Assembly: GCF_037041345.1 (NCBI RefSeq)
Contig: NZ_CP146287.1
Location: 1,677,501 to 1,741,500, forward strand
DNA: 64,000 nucleotides
Reading direction: 5' to 3'
Origin: Abiotrophia defectiva ATCC 49176
Lineage (GTDB): Bacteria > Bacillota > Bacilli > Lactobacillales > Aerococcaceae
How positions within the stretch are numbered: position 1 is the first letter of the stretch; the number at the start of each line of letters is the position of its first letter. Shown one piece after another: positions 33,185 through 41,188 of this stretch. Under the pieces are notes generated by a model, which saw only the letters and a program-made list of their open reading frames with translations, searched no databases and was not told the DNA's origin. A program made the translations under genes and the position numbers.

Positions 33185-33213
33185 ATTATACCGCATTATT
33201 ATGCGGTAGTCAA
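33185..33213 (-). promoter_or_regulatory. Strong sigma-A promoter with palindromic operator in the spacer
   Basis: Minus strand -35 TTGACT (33213-33208), exactly 17 bp, and -10 TATAAT (33190-33185). The spacer is almost filled by the perfect palindrome TACCGCAT-TATT-ATGCGGTA (33189-33208). A dimeric repressor bound there would block RNA polymerase. The HTH protein encoded downstream is the obvious candidate. Confidence 0.8.
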
Positions 33214-33303
33214 CACTTTTATTCACTTTTTTTATGTATTTAGCCGACTTTTTTTGACATGAAAATACACTTTTCGTCCCAAAACCGAAAATAGAAACTA
33301 AAT

Positions 33304-33330
33304 CAACTGTTGCAAAATATGCAATGGTTG
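33304..33330. repeat. Imperfect inverted repeat, 27 bp
   Basis: CAACTGTTGCA / TGCAATGGTTG around AAATA, matching at 9 of 11 positions. It lies between the endolysin terminators and the accessory promoter. Role unknown; possibly a second protein-binding site. Confidence 0.35.
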
Positions 33331-33338
33331 AAGACAAA

Positions 33339-33368
33339 TAAAAAAAGCCCCCAGGCCGAAGCCTAGGG
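33339..33368 (-). terminator. Second terminator after the endolysin gene
   Basis: Minus strand stem CCCTAGGC / GCCTGGGG with a TTCG tetraloop and a long T run. Together with the hairpin at 33380-33403 it insulates the lysis genes from the accessory unit. Confidence 0.85.
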
Positions 33369-33379
33369 AGGTGTCATAA

Positions 33380-33403
33380 AAAGAGAGTCCGGTTTTCCGG
33401 ACT
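33380..33403 (-). terminator. First terminator after the endolysin gene
   Basis: Minus strand stem AGTCCGG / CCGGACT with an AAAA loop, then CTCTTTTTA. Confidence 0.8.
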
Positions 33404-33430
33404 TATTTAGTTTGGTCCAAAATACCAGAC

Positions 33431-34924
33431 CTACATTGTGCCGATTGGTTTTCCGGTAGCAGACTCGATAAGCGAACCGTCCTCGGCAACTTTGACGTCG
33501 GTATTAGACAACATAGAACCGTCCTCGGTTAAGTAATAGAGGCGGCCGTCTTTGCCCTCAACCATGGTCTTAGTTTCCATGTAACCGTCACGACCGTTAA
33601 AGTGATACCACTTGCCGTCGACTTGGACCCAGCCAGTTGACATTACGCAGTTTGGCTTGAAGTGGTACTTCTTACCTTTGATTTCCTTAATACCGTCTTG
33701 AGCGGCCCAACCCTCTTCGTCGAAGTAATATTCGTTGCCGTATTCTTCATACCACTCGGACTTTTTGTAAGAACCGCCATCATTCCGGAACCACCAACGC
33801 TTAACGCCGTTTTCAATCTTGCTGATCCAGCCGGTTGGTTGCTTTTCTGCAGTTGCGCCGCTAGTAGAGCCGAGTAAGTGCTTAACGATAGCGCCGGCCA
33901 ATTCGTCCGCATGGTTCATCATGTAGTCGGCGTCGTCTGGGTTAGTACCAAAGCCAAGCTCGATTAGGCGCCAGTTAGTGCCAGAGTTAGCGGTCCGGTT
34001 AGCATTGGCTAAGTCGTCGCGGCCGGAGATACCTTTGTATCCTTTATGATTGTAAGGAAACACGCCGATAGTCTCGGCCAATGCGTCGCGGAGCTTAATG
34101 TCATACTCGTCTGGGTCAAAGCCTTTATAGACAATGACATGTCCGCCGGTCGCGCTACTACTATTAGCCGCGTCATAGTGGCACTCAACGACAATGGTAT
34201 CAGAGCCATATTTAGCCGCTTGGTTGGCGATATCGCCATAAGTGTAGCAGTCATGCTCGGAGAAGAACGCTACATTAGCACCGCTTGGCAGAGCGTTTTT
34301 AATGGCCGGAAAGAAGATATCCTCCATGTATTTATGCTCGCCTCGTGCGATATAGCCAATGGCCCCTGTGTCGAAATTACCGTCTGGCTTTTCGCCATGA
34401 CCGGCTACAAATAAGATAGTTGGCATGTTTGTATAACCTCCTTGGACCTGTGGCGCAACGGCCGGCTTTGCCTCGTCGTATTGCTTAAGGTCGTAATCGT
34501 TGATAAATTTAATGAGCTTGTCGCCATAGCGTGAGTCCGTTGCGTAAGTACCTGTAAGAGCGCGCGCTTGCTCCTCCGGCGTTGTCGCGTTGAGGACTTT
34601 TTTATAGTAGTCCTTACGGTGCGGAGTACTCTCGAAGAAGCTAGCATGATCCGCGATAGAGTCCTCGATTGTGGCATAAGAACGAAAGTCGGAGTTCTCC
34701 GGCTTGAGTACGCCAGACCGCTCCTCCAGGCTATCCTTGTTGAATACCGGCCCTGTCCAAGGCGCGCTAGCCTTGATACCAAATAAGTTATTACCGCCTC
34801 GCGCCAGGTCAGATTGGCCCCAGGCCGACTCAAGGCAAGCCTGGGCAATCGTGATGCTATTGAATATCTTAGACGGATATTTTTGGACTAATGGCGCGAT
34901 TTGCTCGATAAACGAGTTAGCCAT
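33431..34924 (-). CDS. Modular endolysin: glucosaminidase, amidase and wall-binding repeats
   Basis: Peptidoglycan hydrolase for host lysis, 497 aa, three parts. Residues about 1-150 form a glucosaminidase (catalytic Glu32 in QACLESAWG; GGNNLFGIK). About 167-355 form an N-acetylmuramoyl-L-alanine amidase of Amidase_3 type (His176 in VAGHGEKP, VECHYDAA, RLIELGFGTN). About 360-470 are choline-binding-type repeats (GWISKIENGVKRWWF, GWVQVDGKWYHFNG). There is no signal peptide, so export needs the holin just upstream. The start overlaps the holin stop (TAATG) and has AAAGGAGG. The glucosaminidase part is closely related to one in the baseplate protein at 39959-41188. Confidence 0.9.
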   Translation of the reverse strand: MANSFIEQIAPLVQKYPSKIFNSITIAQACLESAWGQSDLARGGNNLFGIKASAPWTGPVFNKDSLEERSGVLKPENSDFRSYATIEDSIADHASFFESTPHRKDYYKKVLNATTPEEQARALTGTYATDSRYGDKLIKFINDYDLKQYDEAKPAVAPQVQGGYTNMPTILFVAGHGEKPDGNFDTGAIGYIARGEHKYMEDIFFPAIKNALPSGANVAFFSEHDCYTYGDIANQAAKYGSDTIVVECHYDAANSSSATGGHVIVYKGFDPDEYDIKLRDALAETIGVFPYNHKGYKGISGRDDLANANRTANSGTNWRLIELGFGTNPDDADYMMNHADELAGAIVKHLLGSTSGATAEKQPTGWISKIENGVKRWWFRNDGGSYKKSEWYEEYGNEYYFDEEGWAAQDGIKEIKGKKYHFKPNCVMSTGWVQVDGKWYHFNGRDGYMETKTMVEGKDGRLYYLTEDGSMLSNTDVKVAEDGSLIESATGKPIGTM

Positions 34925-35163
34925 TAGTTATCCTCCTTTGGCTTGTCATAGCCTAGAGCCTGGTTACTGTCGCCAAGGCCGGCAGTGGTTGGGTCATTGA
35001 TAACGCCAACTAACACCCCAATTGCAAGGATTGTGTTCGTGATGTCTGCGATGTTGTCTGGGAAAATCTTAACGCCTAATTGTTGGCTTAATAAGACAAC
35101 TAGGCCGACTAAAGCGACCCAAAAAGCCTTATGCTGCAAACGTAGTTTTAGATTGATGTTCAT
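34924..35163 (-). CDS. Holin, phi-LC3 family
   Basis: A 79-aa membrane protein that permeabilises the membrane for endolysin release. Two hydrophobic helices (FWVALVGLVVLLSQQLG and TNTILAIGVLVGVIND) and the signature NDPTTAGLGDSNQALGY at the C-terminus identify Phage_holin_1. AGGAGGA site before the ATG; directly upstream of the endolysin. Confidence 0.93.
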   Translation of the reverse strand: MNINLKLRLQHKAFWVALVGLVVLLSQQLGVKIFPDNIADITNTILAIGVLVGVINDPTTAGLGDSNQALGYDKPKEDN

Positions 35164-35175
35164 AAAAAATTCCTC

Positions 35176-35457
35176 CTAGTTTAACTTTTGCTTGATTTCA
35201 GTTAAATCTTCTTTCATTGCTTTCATCTGCTCGACTAGTTGATAAGTAATTTTGTTCTGCTCATCATGATCATCGAGACGACGACTGTTTTGTTCTGATA
35301 GTTTTTGGATGTAATTCTGACCAGCTTCTATCATCGTCATGCGGTGTTCCTGTTCAGTGATTTTGCTTTTGTTGTTCAGATACAGACCCGCAACCGGAAT
35401 TAGCACGCCAATGATGTATCCTAACACCTCAGAGCTGATACTTGTGCTCCCAGGCAT
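35176..35457 (-). CDS. Holin-associated membrane protein with coiled coil (XhlA-like)
   Basis: A 93-aa protein with one N-terminal transmembrane helix (VLGYIIGVLIPVAGLYL) and a long charged coiled-coil region to the C-terminus (VEQMKAMKEDLTEIKQKLN). Position just before the holin and overall build resemble XhlA-type lysis accessory proteins, although the helix is at the opposite end from classical XhlA. AGGAAGGGGG site before the ATG. Confidence 0.6.
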   Translation of the reverse strand: MPGSTSISSEVLGYIIGVLIPVAGLYLNNKSKITEQEHRMTMIEAGQNYIQKLSEQNSRRLDDHDEQNKITYQLVEQMKAMKEDLTEIKQKLN

Positions 35458-35477
35458 ACTTTTCCCCCTTCCTTAAA

Positions 35478-35504
35478 AATTAAAAGGGGCCATATAGGCC
35501 CCTT
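35478..35504 (-). terminator. Terminator between tail-fibre and lysis genes
   Basis: Minus strand stem AAGGGGCC / GGCCCCTT with a 5-nt loop followed by TTAATTTTT. Confidence 0.8.
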
Positions 35505-35509
35505 AATAA

Positions 35510-35731
35510 TTAGATGTTAGGCTGTGGAGCCTCTTGGCCTGGCTCTGTGCCTGGTTCTGCTACTGGTTCGTTAACTTCTTCCAACTTCAAGATAGAAGCA
35601 ACTAACTCAATCAAGTTGAGCATGTCCGGCACGTCGTCGATAGTCGCTAGCCCAGATTGAATCATAAAAACCCAACCTTTGACATTAGGACTATCTGCTG
35701 TGAGACGGTATTTCTTACGTGTTTTAGCCAT
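35510..35731 (-). CDS. Small phage protein, unknown function
   Basis: 73 aa from the ATG at 35731, which has the strong site AAGGGGGTG; the upstream in-frame ATG at 35800 overlaps the previous gene and has a weaker site. It begins MAKTRKKYRLTADSPNVKGW, has a short conserved-looking helix (VPDMLNLIELVASIL) and a Pro/Glu-rich tail. The position matches XkdX-type small proteins after tail fibres, but I cannot assign it. Confidence 0.55.
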   Translation of the reverse strand: MAKTRKKYRLTADSPNVKGWVFMIQSGLATIDDVPDMLNLIELVASILKLEEVNEPVAEPGTEPGQEAPQPNI

Positions 35732-35783
35732 AGTTTTCACCCCCTTTCCAATTAAATAAGCAAGGGTTGGCAGAGAGAGGACT

Positions 35784-36266
35784 TTAAGCAGTTTCTTCAT
35801 CTTTATCCTCTCCTATCATGGCGTTCACCGTTTCTAAGATATCTTTAGTAGAGCGAGCAACCGCCATGGCGATTTGTCGCTCCATTTCTTCGACGGTGAC
35901 GAGGCCGGCGCTTTGGCTCTCCTCCGTACCCTGGGTCTGTCCTTGTAATTCTTTAACAGGCTGGTCGATAACGAAGTCTGACGTCTTAGCTTCGTGCCAT
36001 TCCGTCATAGCTTTCTCAAGCGGTGGGTCCGTCTCAGCCATGACATGAACAAGTATCACACCAATGTCGTCCCCCACTTTTTCGACCGACTGGATTAACT
36101 CCGAGCAGTACCACTTCTTATCCAGGTCAATCTTGGATAAATCAATAAATTGGACGCTCGTCTCTTGCCCTGGCAAAGCGATAGAGACCTTTAGGACATG
36201 CGCGTTGTTAATCTCGTAGGCAACACGCTCGCCATTGCCGATTTGCTCTGTAAATCTAATCTTCAT
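35784..36266 (-). CDS. Phage protein downstream of tail fibre, unknown function
   Basis: 160 aa from the ATG at 36266, which overlaps the stop of the fibre gene (TAATG) behind a GGGAG site. It is acidic, with a predicted beta-rich N-terminal half (MKIRFTEQIGNGERVAYEIN) and a helical C-terminal half (VEEMERQIAMAVARSTKDIL). The position suggests a fibre assembly or accessory protein; no family recognised. Confidence 0.5.
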   Translation of the reverse strand: MKIRFTEQIGNGERVAYEINNAHVLKVSIALPGQETSVQFIDLSKIDLDKKWYCSELIQSVEKVGDDIGVILVHVMAETDPPLEKAMTEWHEAKTSDFVIDQPVKELQGQTQGTEESQSAGLVTVEEMERQIAMAVARSTKDILETVNAMIGEDKDEETA

Positions 36267-37978
36267 TATTTCCATCTCCCGACTGCTATCCAATAGGCCC
36301 ACATGTAAGAGCCGGCACGACCGCCGGAGTTATCCCCTACAGTGAAGCTAAAGTTCCTGTAATTTTGGTCTACCAAGTTGACCCCCGGTAAACGTTTGTA
36401 CGACTCTGACGCCGGTTGCAAATAAGGCGTCACGCTAATTCCTGGGTGCTTTACGAATGCCACAGGGAAGGTAATCGTATTGATTGGTGAGTAGACTGCA
36501 CCACCATAATCAATACGAGGCAGACCCCAGCAAATCAAAGTGCCGTCTGGGAACTTGGTCCAGTATCCATTGCTGTTTTCGCCTGAAACCGGTCCGTCTT
36601 GTTGCCAGCCTAGCACCTGGTTGTTGTGGATTACGTAGATGTAATGACCCTCTCCCATGATGGAGTCACAATAGATGTTAGATGCGTCTTGCTTCACTAC
36701 TCGCAGATAGCGGTTCGTGTTGAGGTCCTTAATGACATATAGACCAACAGGGATGGTCGAACCTTTGAGAAACGCGCCTAGGTCAGTTCCTTTAGGACAC
36801 TCGTATCTGGCAGCACCACCATTGTTGATACGGTATCGATTGAGTGAACCAACCTCGCGGTCATAGTTAGCCTTGAGGGCGTTAAAGTCCACTTTAGACG
36901 CTTGTTCGACGTTCGCCACGTTGCCAAGTCCTACATGAGCCTTGGTTATGCCATGAGGGTTGTTTTTGTTGCCAATGTGACCGTCGTAGCCAGCTAGCTT
37001 TTGGTCTAATCCGACAATTTGGTTAGTAGGGTGCGAGTGTATGCCGCTAGCCTTACTATTCCAATTCGCCTTTTCGGCAGTTGTCACGTGGCGGTTATTG
37101 TCGCCGGCGTGAGCGTCAAAATCTGCCTTGCTCGCTTGTTTAACGTTATCGACATTAGATAGGCCCACTTGAGATTTAGTGACCTCGTGAGGGTTGTTCT
37201 TGTTGTTGGTATGGCCGTCAAGGTCTGCTCCATTGGCCTTGCTATTCCAAAAAGCCTTATCCGAGGTCGTGACGTGAATACCGGCACTAAGAACATGGCT
37301 ATCAAACTCGGCTTTGCTAGCCTGTTTGACGTTATCCACGTTGCCTAGGCCTACTTGCGATTTAGTCACGCCATGAGGGTTAGACTTATCGCCTTTGTGG
37401 GTCGTTAGGTCTTGGCCGACTTTTTCAGCTTTAGCAGCTAAGGCCTGGCCCTCCGCCTTGCCATAAGACGCCTTGGCTACCTCGTCAACCTTTTCTCTTA
37501 CCGCGTCTAATTCAGCGCGCTTGGCATAAATAGCTTGTGTGTCATTGGAGTATTGGACTGTTAGCTGTCCATTGTCGGCGATACGAACGTCAAATTCGTA
37601 GTCTCGGACCAGGACAGCCTCACGGCGAGGTGGAATAAGGTCTCCGGCCTCAGCGCTCGTGTACATATAGAGCACTTCCGCTCGCGATCCAACTTTAGCA
37701 AAGACGCCAATTTCGGTTATGGTAGTCTCGGCAGTGACGTTTGAGTTATCTAAGCGACCGAGGACATGAAAGCCAGTTGCTCCGGCTAATACCGACTGTA
37801 AGGCCGGCAAAGTAATAGCCGGCGTCTTGACATTGGTAATAGCCTTTAGGTCGCCTGTGTGGCGTCCAGAGCCGAGGACGACACGCGTAAAAGTGATAGG
37901 CGAGTTGCTACCGATAGCGGCCGCAAGCTCGTCATTTCCGGCTTTTGTAATGACCGGTTGAATAAAGTATTTACTCAT
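36266..37978 (-). CDS. Tail fibre protein with repeats
   Basis: Receptor-binding appendage of the contractile tail, 570 aa. The N-terminus (MSKYFIQPVITKAGNDELA ... FTRVVLGSGR) is the phage tail-collar fibre domain that joins the baseplate. Three repeats follow, each of the type NPHGVTKSQVGLGNVDNVKQ plus HVTTAEKANWNSKA (residues about 194-250, 256-311, 334-370). A beta-rich C-terminal tip follows (WTKFPDGTLICWGLPRID ... YWIAVGRWK) likely to contact the cell surface. Repeat number is a natural site for host-range change. Confidence 0.88.
   Translation of the reverse strand: MSKYFIQPVITKAGNDELAAAIGSNSPITFTRVVLGSGRHTGDLKAITNVKTPAITLPALQSVLAGATGFHVLGRLDNSNVTAETTITEIGVFAKVGSRAEVLYMYTSAEAGDLIPPRREAVLVRDYEFDVRIADNGQLTVQYSNDTQAIYAKRAELDAVREKVDEVAKASYGKAEGQALAAKAEKVGQDLTTHKGDKSNPHGVTKSQVGLGNVDNVKQASKAEFDSHVLSAGIHVTTSDKAFWNSKANGADLDGHTNNKNNPHEVTKSQVGLSNVDNVKQASKADFDAHAGDNNRHVTTAEKANWNSKASGIHSHPTNQIVGLDQKLAGYDGHIGNKNNPHGITKAHVGLGNVANVEQASKVDFNALKANYDREVGSLNRYRINNGGAARYECPKGTDLGAFLKGSTIPVGLYVIKDLNTNRYLRVVKQDASNIYCDSIMGEGHYIYVIHNNQVLGWQQDGPVSGENSNGYWTKFPDGTLICWGLPRIDYGGAVYSPINTITFPVAFVKHPGISVTPYLQPASESYKRLPGVNLVDQNYRNFSFTVGDNSGGRAGSYMWAYWIAVGRWK
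36869..37399 (-). repeat. Three tandem repeats inside the tail fibre gene
   Basis: Units at about 37399-37229, 37213-37046 and 36979-36869 encode the repeated NNPHGVTK and VGLGNVDNV modules; the third unit is shortened. Confidence 0.75.
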
Positions 37979-37993
37979 TGATTGGCTCCTTTC

Positions 37994-38515
37994 TTAAAGT
38001 TTGAGTGTGCTATTGTGGCTTGGCACGCTAGCATACGTGTATACATGGCTCTGCATCGGAGCCTCGACATTCATGCCAACGCCTAAGTGGGCCGGCACCA
38101 TGGTCTTAATGTAGTTAGTGAATCGGTTAAGCGATACCTTTGGTAATTCGCCCAGGAACCGTATCTTGATATTAGACCCCTCAACGGTCACAAACGACTG
38201 AACGCCTGTAAACCGCTTGGATAGTTCGGATAGCGTGTCTGTCGATACCTTTAGCTTCGAGCCGATAATCGTCATTAGATACCGGCGTCGTTCCTCAAGG
38301 TCGATAGATACGGCTTTCATGCCAAGCGAGGCCTCCCAACGAGCAATATGGCCCTCGTCTGCATATGGCAGAAATAAGAGCGTCTGCTCGGCCTCAATTA
38401 TGTCAGTGATAAGCTCCGCTTCTGGCACTTGAGCCATGATAAGAGCCTCCACTTTAGAATCTCGGATAGGACTAGCGTTTAGCATCCTATCCTTGACAAG
38501 TTTGCTATCCGACAT
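37994..38515 (-). CDS. Baseplate protein, YmfQ/XkdU family (DUF2313)
   Basis: A 173-aa tail protein expected between baseplate J and the fibre. Features are an aspartate-rich N-terminal helical half (LLFLPYADEGHIARWEASLG) and an MVPAHLGVGMNVEAP segment typical of the C-terminus. It overlaps the baseplate J gene by 11 nt with a GAGGTGG site. Confidence 0.8.
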   Translation of the reverse strand: MSDSKLVKDRMLNASPIRDSKVEALIMAQVPEAELITDIIEAEQTLLFLPYADEGHIARWEASLGMKAVSIDLEERRRYLMTIIGSKLKVSTDTLSELSKRFTGVQSFVTVEGSNIKIRFLGELPKVSLNRFTNYIKTMVPAHLGVGMNVEAPMQSHVYTYASVPSHNSTLKL

Positions 38516-39557
38516 TGAGGACCACCTCGCTTAATTTCGGCAAGATTTCGGCTTGTAATTCGACTGAGGTATTAGAACCGTTGATGGTCAGATTGTCTAC
38601 GTCCTTAACTCCGTCTAAGCGGTCAATAATGGTCGCAATCTTGTAATGGCGAAGTTCTTTTTCTTGAAATGCCTCGGTCTTGAGGTACTCGGCTAGCGCC
38701 TTACGTGCAGCCCCTCGGATAGCCTCAATGTCCGCATCATCTCTAATCTTGATGTCCGCAACGATACGAACGCCAAGGCCAGCAACTGACTCGACGGTTA
38801 CATAAGCACCGATTGGCGCGACACCCTTGCCATGGCCTTTAGGCTCTGGGTCCAAGAAGTCCTGAAACCTCTTAACTAACTCTGGACTAGCTTCCTCGCC
38901 ATTGGCATTTGTAATGGATAGCTTGAGCGTGTTCGGTCCGGCATGGAGTGGCTGCATAAATACGGAGCCGACGCCCTCGAACTCGTCAGCCCATTTCTCG
39001 TACTGGGCTAGATTACCATTCAGAGTTGGCGTCTTAATGTACTTGGTCGCTCGAACTCTTAAGGCGTCGTCGCTCTCGATATCCTCACCAGGCACGACCA
39101 CGTTGCCAAGAATGGCGCCGGAGAACTCCTGGAGCACGTCAATGTTAATAAGCGACCCATCCACGCTATTAGCCTCCTTGCCAGGCGTTTCTGCAATTAG
39201 CAGGTACTCACCGCTTGGCTTGTGCTCTAAGACGCGGAAGTTGTGCGTACTGTCTACCACTGAGAAGCGCGTACCAATTGGCACTGGCTCCTGGAAGTGG
39301 ACCTCTCTAATGGCCGATGTAGCCGGCAAGCGAGTCACGCCAAACTGAGCCGCTAGACGTGTCAAGAAGTCGCCCTCTGAGGTATCTAGAAAGAACTGGC
39401 GCTCCATGTCCTCTAGTTGCGCGTACTGAATAGCTAGTTCTTGCGCTAGAGGAGCGCATAAGTTCCAAAGTGTTGAGCCTTGGCGCTTGTCGAATTTATC
39501 CGGAAATCTGCCGAGGACGTCCGCCATAATGTCGTCATAAGTCTTAATCTTTAGCAA
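38505..39557 (-). CDS. Baseplate J-like protein (XkdT)
   Basis: Baseplate wedge protein, 350 aa. LRVRATKYIKTPTLNGNLAQYEKWA and PGTRFSVVDST-like segments and the GVAPIGAYVTVESV region are typical of baseplate J/gp47 proteins. The start is a TTG behind a very strong GGGGAGGTG site, and it overlaps the XkdS gene by 14 nt. Confidence 0.88.
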   Translation of the reverse strand: MLKIKTYDDIMADVLGRFPDKFDKRQGSTLWNLCAPLAQELAIQYAQLEDMERQFFLDTSEGDFLTRLAAQFGVTRLPATSAIREVHFQEPVPIGTRFSVVDSTHNFRVLEHKPSGEYLLIAETPGKEANSVDGSLINIDVLQEFSGAILGNVVVPGEDIESDDALRVRATKYIKTPTLNGNLAQYEKWADEFEGVGSVFMQPLHAGPNTLKLSITNANGEEASPELVKRFQDFLDPEPKGHGKGVAPIGAYVTVESVAGLGVRIVADIKIRDDADIEAIRGAARKALAEYLKTEAFQEKELRHYKIATIIDRLDGVKDVDNLTINGSNTSVELQAEILPKLSEVVLNVG

Positions 39558-39948
39558 GTTGCACCTCCCCAGTTAAAGTTCCTAATTTGCTCTCAACCAC
39601 GAAAGAAACGCGCAGCTCGGCTCCCTGCACGTCATGCTCGAAGCTATGGACGTCGTTAATTCGATCGTCCTCCATAAGCGCCTCTTTGATTGTCCGGTTG
39701 ATATCGGCCTTTACAAAGTCCATTGGCTGGCCGATGTACTGGTCGAACTCGACGCCGTATCTATGATCATAGATAGATAGCGAATACCGCTCTGTGGTTA
39801 AGATATGATTGATTGTTTGCTGCAAAGCCTCCAGGCCGTCTAGCTCTCTAAAGATATTAGTCTCGTCAAGAGTCAAAGACGGTTCTATCGGCTTTTCATT
39901 GATTACTTCGGTCACTTGACTAAGCAATCGGTTAATATCATTTGCCAT
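39544..39948 (-). CDS. Baseplate wedge protein, XkdS (DUF2634/gp25-like)
   Basis: 134 aa from the ATG at 39948 behind AGGAGGTG; the longer frame to 40116 overlaps the preceding gene and is not supported. YSLSIYDHRYGVEFDQYIGQ and IKEALMEDDRINDVHSF are the family pattern for the gp25/XkdS wedge component. Confidence 0.88.
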   Translation of the reverse strand: MANDINRLLSQVTEVINEKPIEPSLTLDETNIFRELDGLEALQQTINHILTTERYSLSIYDHRYGVEFDQYIGQPMDFVKADINRTIKEALMEDDRINDVHSFEHDVQGAELRVSFVVESKLGTLTGEVQLAKD

Positions 39949-39958
39949 TGTGCACCTC

Positions 39959-41188
39959 CTAAATTTGAAGCCGGTAATAATGAGGTGGCGAACCCATCCA
40001 ACCGGCGGCCGGCGTGATTGCGATACCGTTTTTTGAATAGGTGCAGTGGATAATTCTTTGGTTGTCGATAAACACGCCAGTATGGCCGGCGGCATAGGAG
40101 GAGTAACCAGGTACACCGGAGACGAATATATCGCCTCGGCGAACCTCTGACCGGCTAATTTCCTTTAGTAGTCGCCCTCTCATACCGAATAGCGTTTCGG
40201 TCGAGCCTAATGGCGTACCGGCCGGCACGATACCGGCATGCTTCATGGCACTGAATACCGCGCTAGAGCAATCATAGGAGTAAGGGCCACCTCGCGCGGC
40301 CATGGAGTAAGACACCTTGCCTAGCTTCGACTGGAACCAAGCAATCATGGCCTCTAGCTTCTCATTCGTGCCTGTGGCATTGGCTGGCTTGAGGTCGTCA
40401 AACTTCTTAAGGTCGTAGGAGTTGATTATCCTAATCAACTTGCCGGCGTAGGCGGTGTCGGTTGCGTAGGTCCCCTGGAGGCCATAGCATTGAGCCTCCG
40501 CGGTCGTAGCGGATAGCACGCGAGCATAATGGCTCTTGGCCCAGGCGGAGTCGAAAATCGCCTCATGGTCCTTTACGGAGTCCTCCATTGAGTCATACCA
40601 ACGGAAACCGGCCTGTATGGTATAGAGGCCACCGCTCCCATTGTCCTCTTGCGTCGATAGGGTCGTCACTTTACCAGTCCAAGAACTGCCGGCCTTGATA
40701 CCGAACCAGTTATTATACTTGAGGGCTAGGCCGCTACCTTTATTAGTAGGGCTTAGGCCACTCTCAAGCATGGCCTGGGCGATAGATACCGAGGCCTTTA
40801 GATTACGCGCGTACTTGACACAGAGCCTAATCATCTGCTCCATAAACTTAAGGCGGTCCGGCACGTCAAAGTTAACTGTCGTGCCTAAGTTACCGTAAAT
40901 GGTTTGACCCACTTTCTGGTATTCGTAGCCACCGCTTAAAACGTAGTAGTGACCCCCTCCGTCTTGGCGCATCATAAAGACCTTTTTATTCAGATACTCG
41001 GAGGTCAGCTTGCCTCCCCAGGTAATCGTAAATAGCTCCTCTGGTATCACAAGGTTATTCTTGTTGTCGATAGCTATTCTAGGAGGGTTGATACTAACCA
41101 CTGTGCCAGTAGCCATAGAAGCCGGCTGCATATTAGCAACCGTCTTTTCAATGAGTTTCTTGAGTAACTCAATATCGAACTCTGCCAT
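39959..41188 (-). CDS. Baseplate protein fused to two peptidoglycan hydrolase domains
   Basis: A 409-aa, three-part protein. Residues about 1-95 match the XkdR/DUF2577 baseplate protein (MATGTVVSINPPRIAID). About 110-265 form a glucosaminidase (Glu142 in QAMLESGLSP; YNNWFGIKAG). About 275-405 form an NlpC/P60 endopeptidase (Cys307 in YSYDCSSAVF, His369 in AAGHTGVFI, His381 in RIIHCTYS). It probably sits at the tail tip and cuts the wall during DNA injection. In PBSX the XkdR part is a separate small protein, so the fusion is noteworthy. Starts within the stop of XkdQ (TAATG). Confidence 0.87.
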   Translation of the reverse strand: MAEFDIELLKKLIEKTVANMQPASMATGTVVSINPPRIAIDNKNNLVIPEELFTITWGGKLTSEYLNKKVFMMRQDGGGHYYVLSGGYEYQKVGQTIYGNLGTTVNFDVPDRLKFMEQMIRLCVKYARNLKASVSIAQAMLESGLSPTNKGSGLALKYNNWFGIKAGSSWTGKVTTLSTQEDNGSGGLYTIQAGFRWYDSMEDSVKDHEAIFDSAWAKSHYARVLSATTAEAQCYGLQGTYATDTAYAGKLIRIINSYDLKKFDDLKPANATGTNEKLEAMIAWFQSKLGKVSYSMAARGGPYSYDCSSAVFSAMKHAGIVPAGTPLGSTETLFGMRGRLLKEISRSEVRRGDIFVSGVPGYSSYAAGHTGVFIDNQRIIHCTYSKNGIAITPAAGWMGSPPHYYRLQI

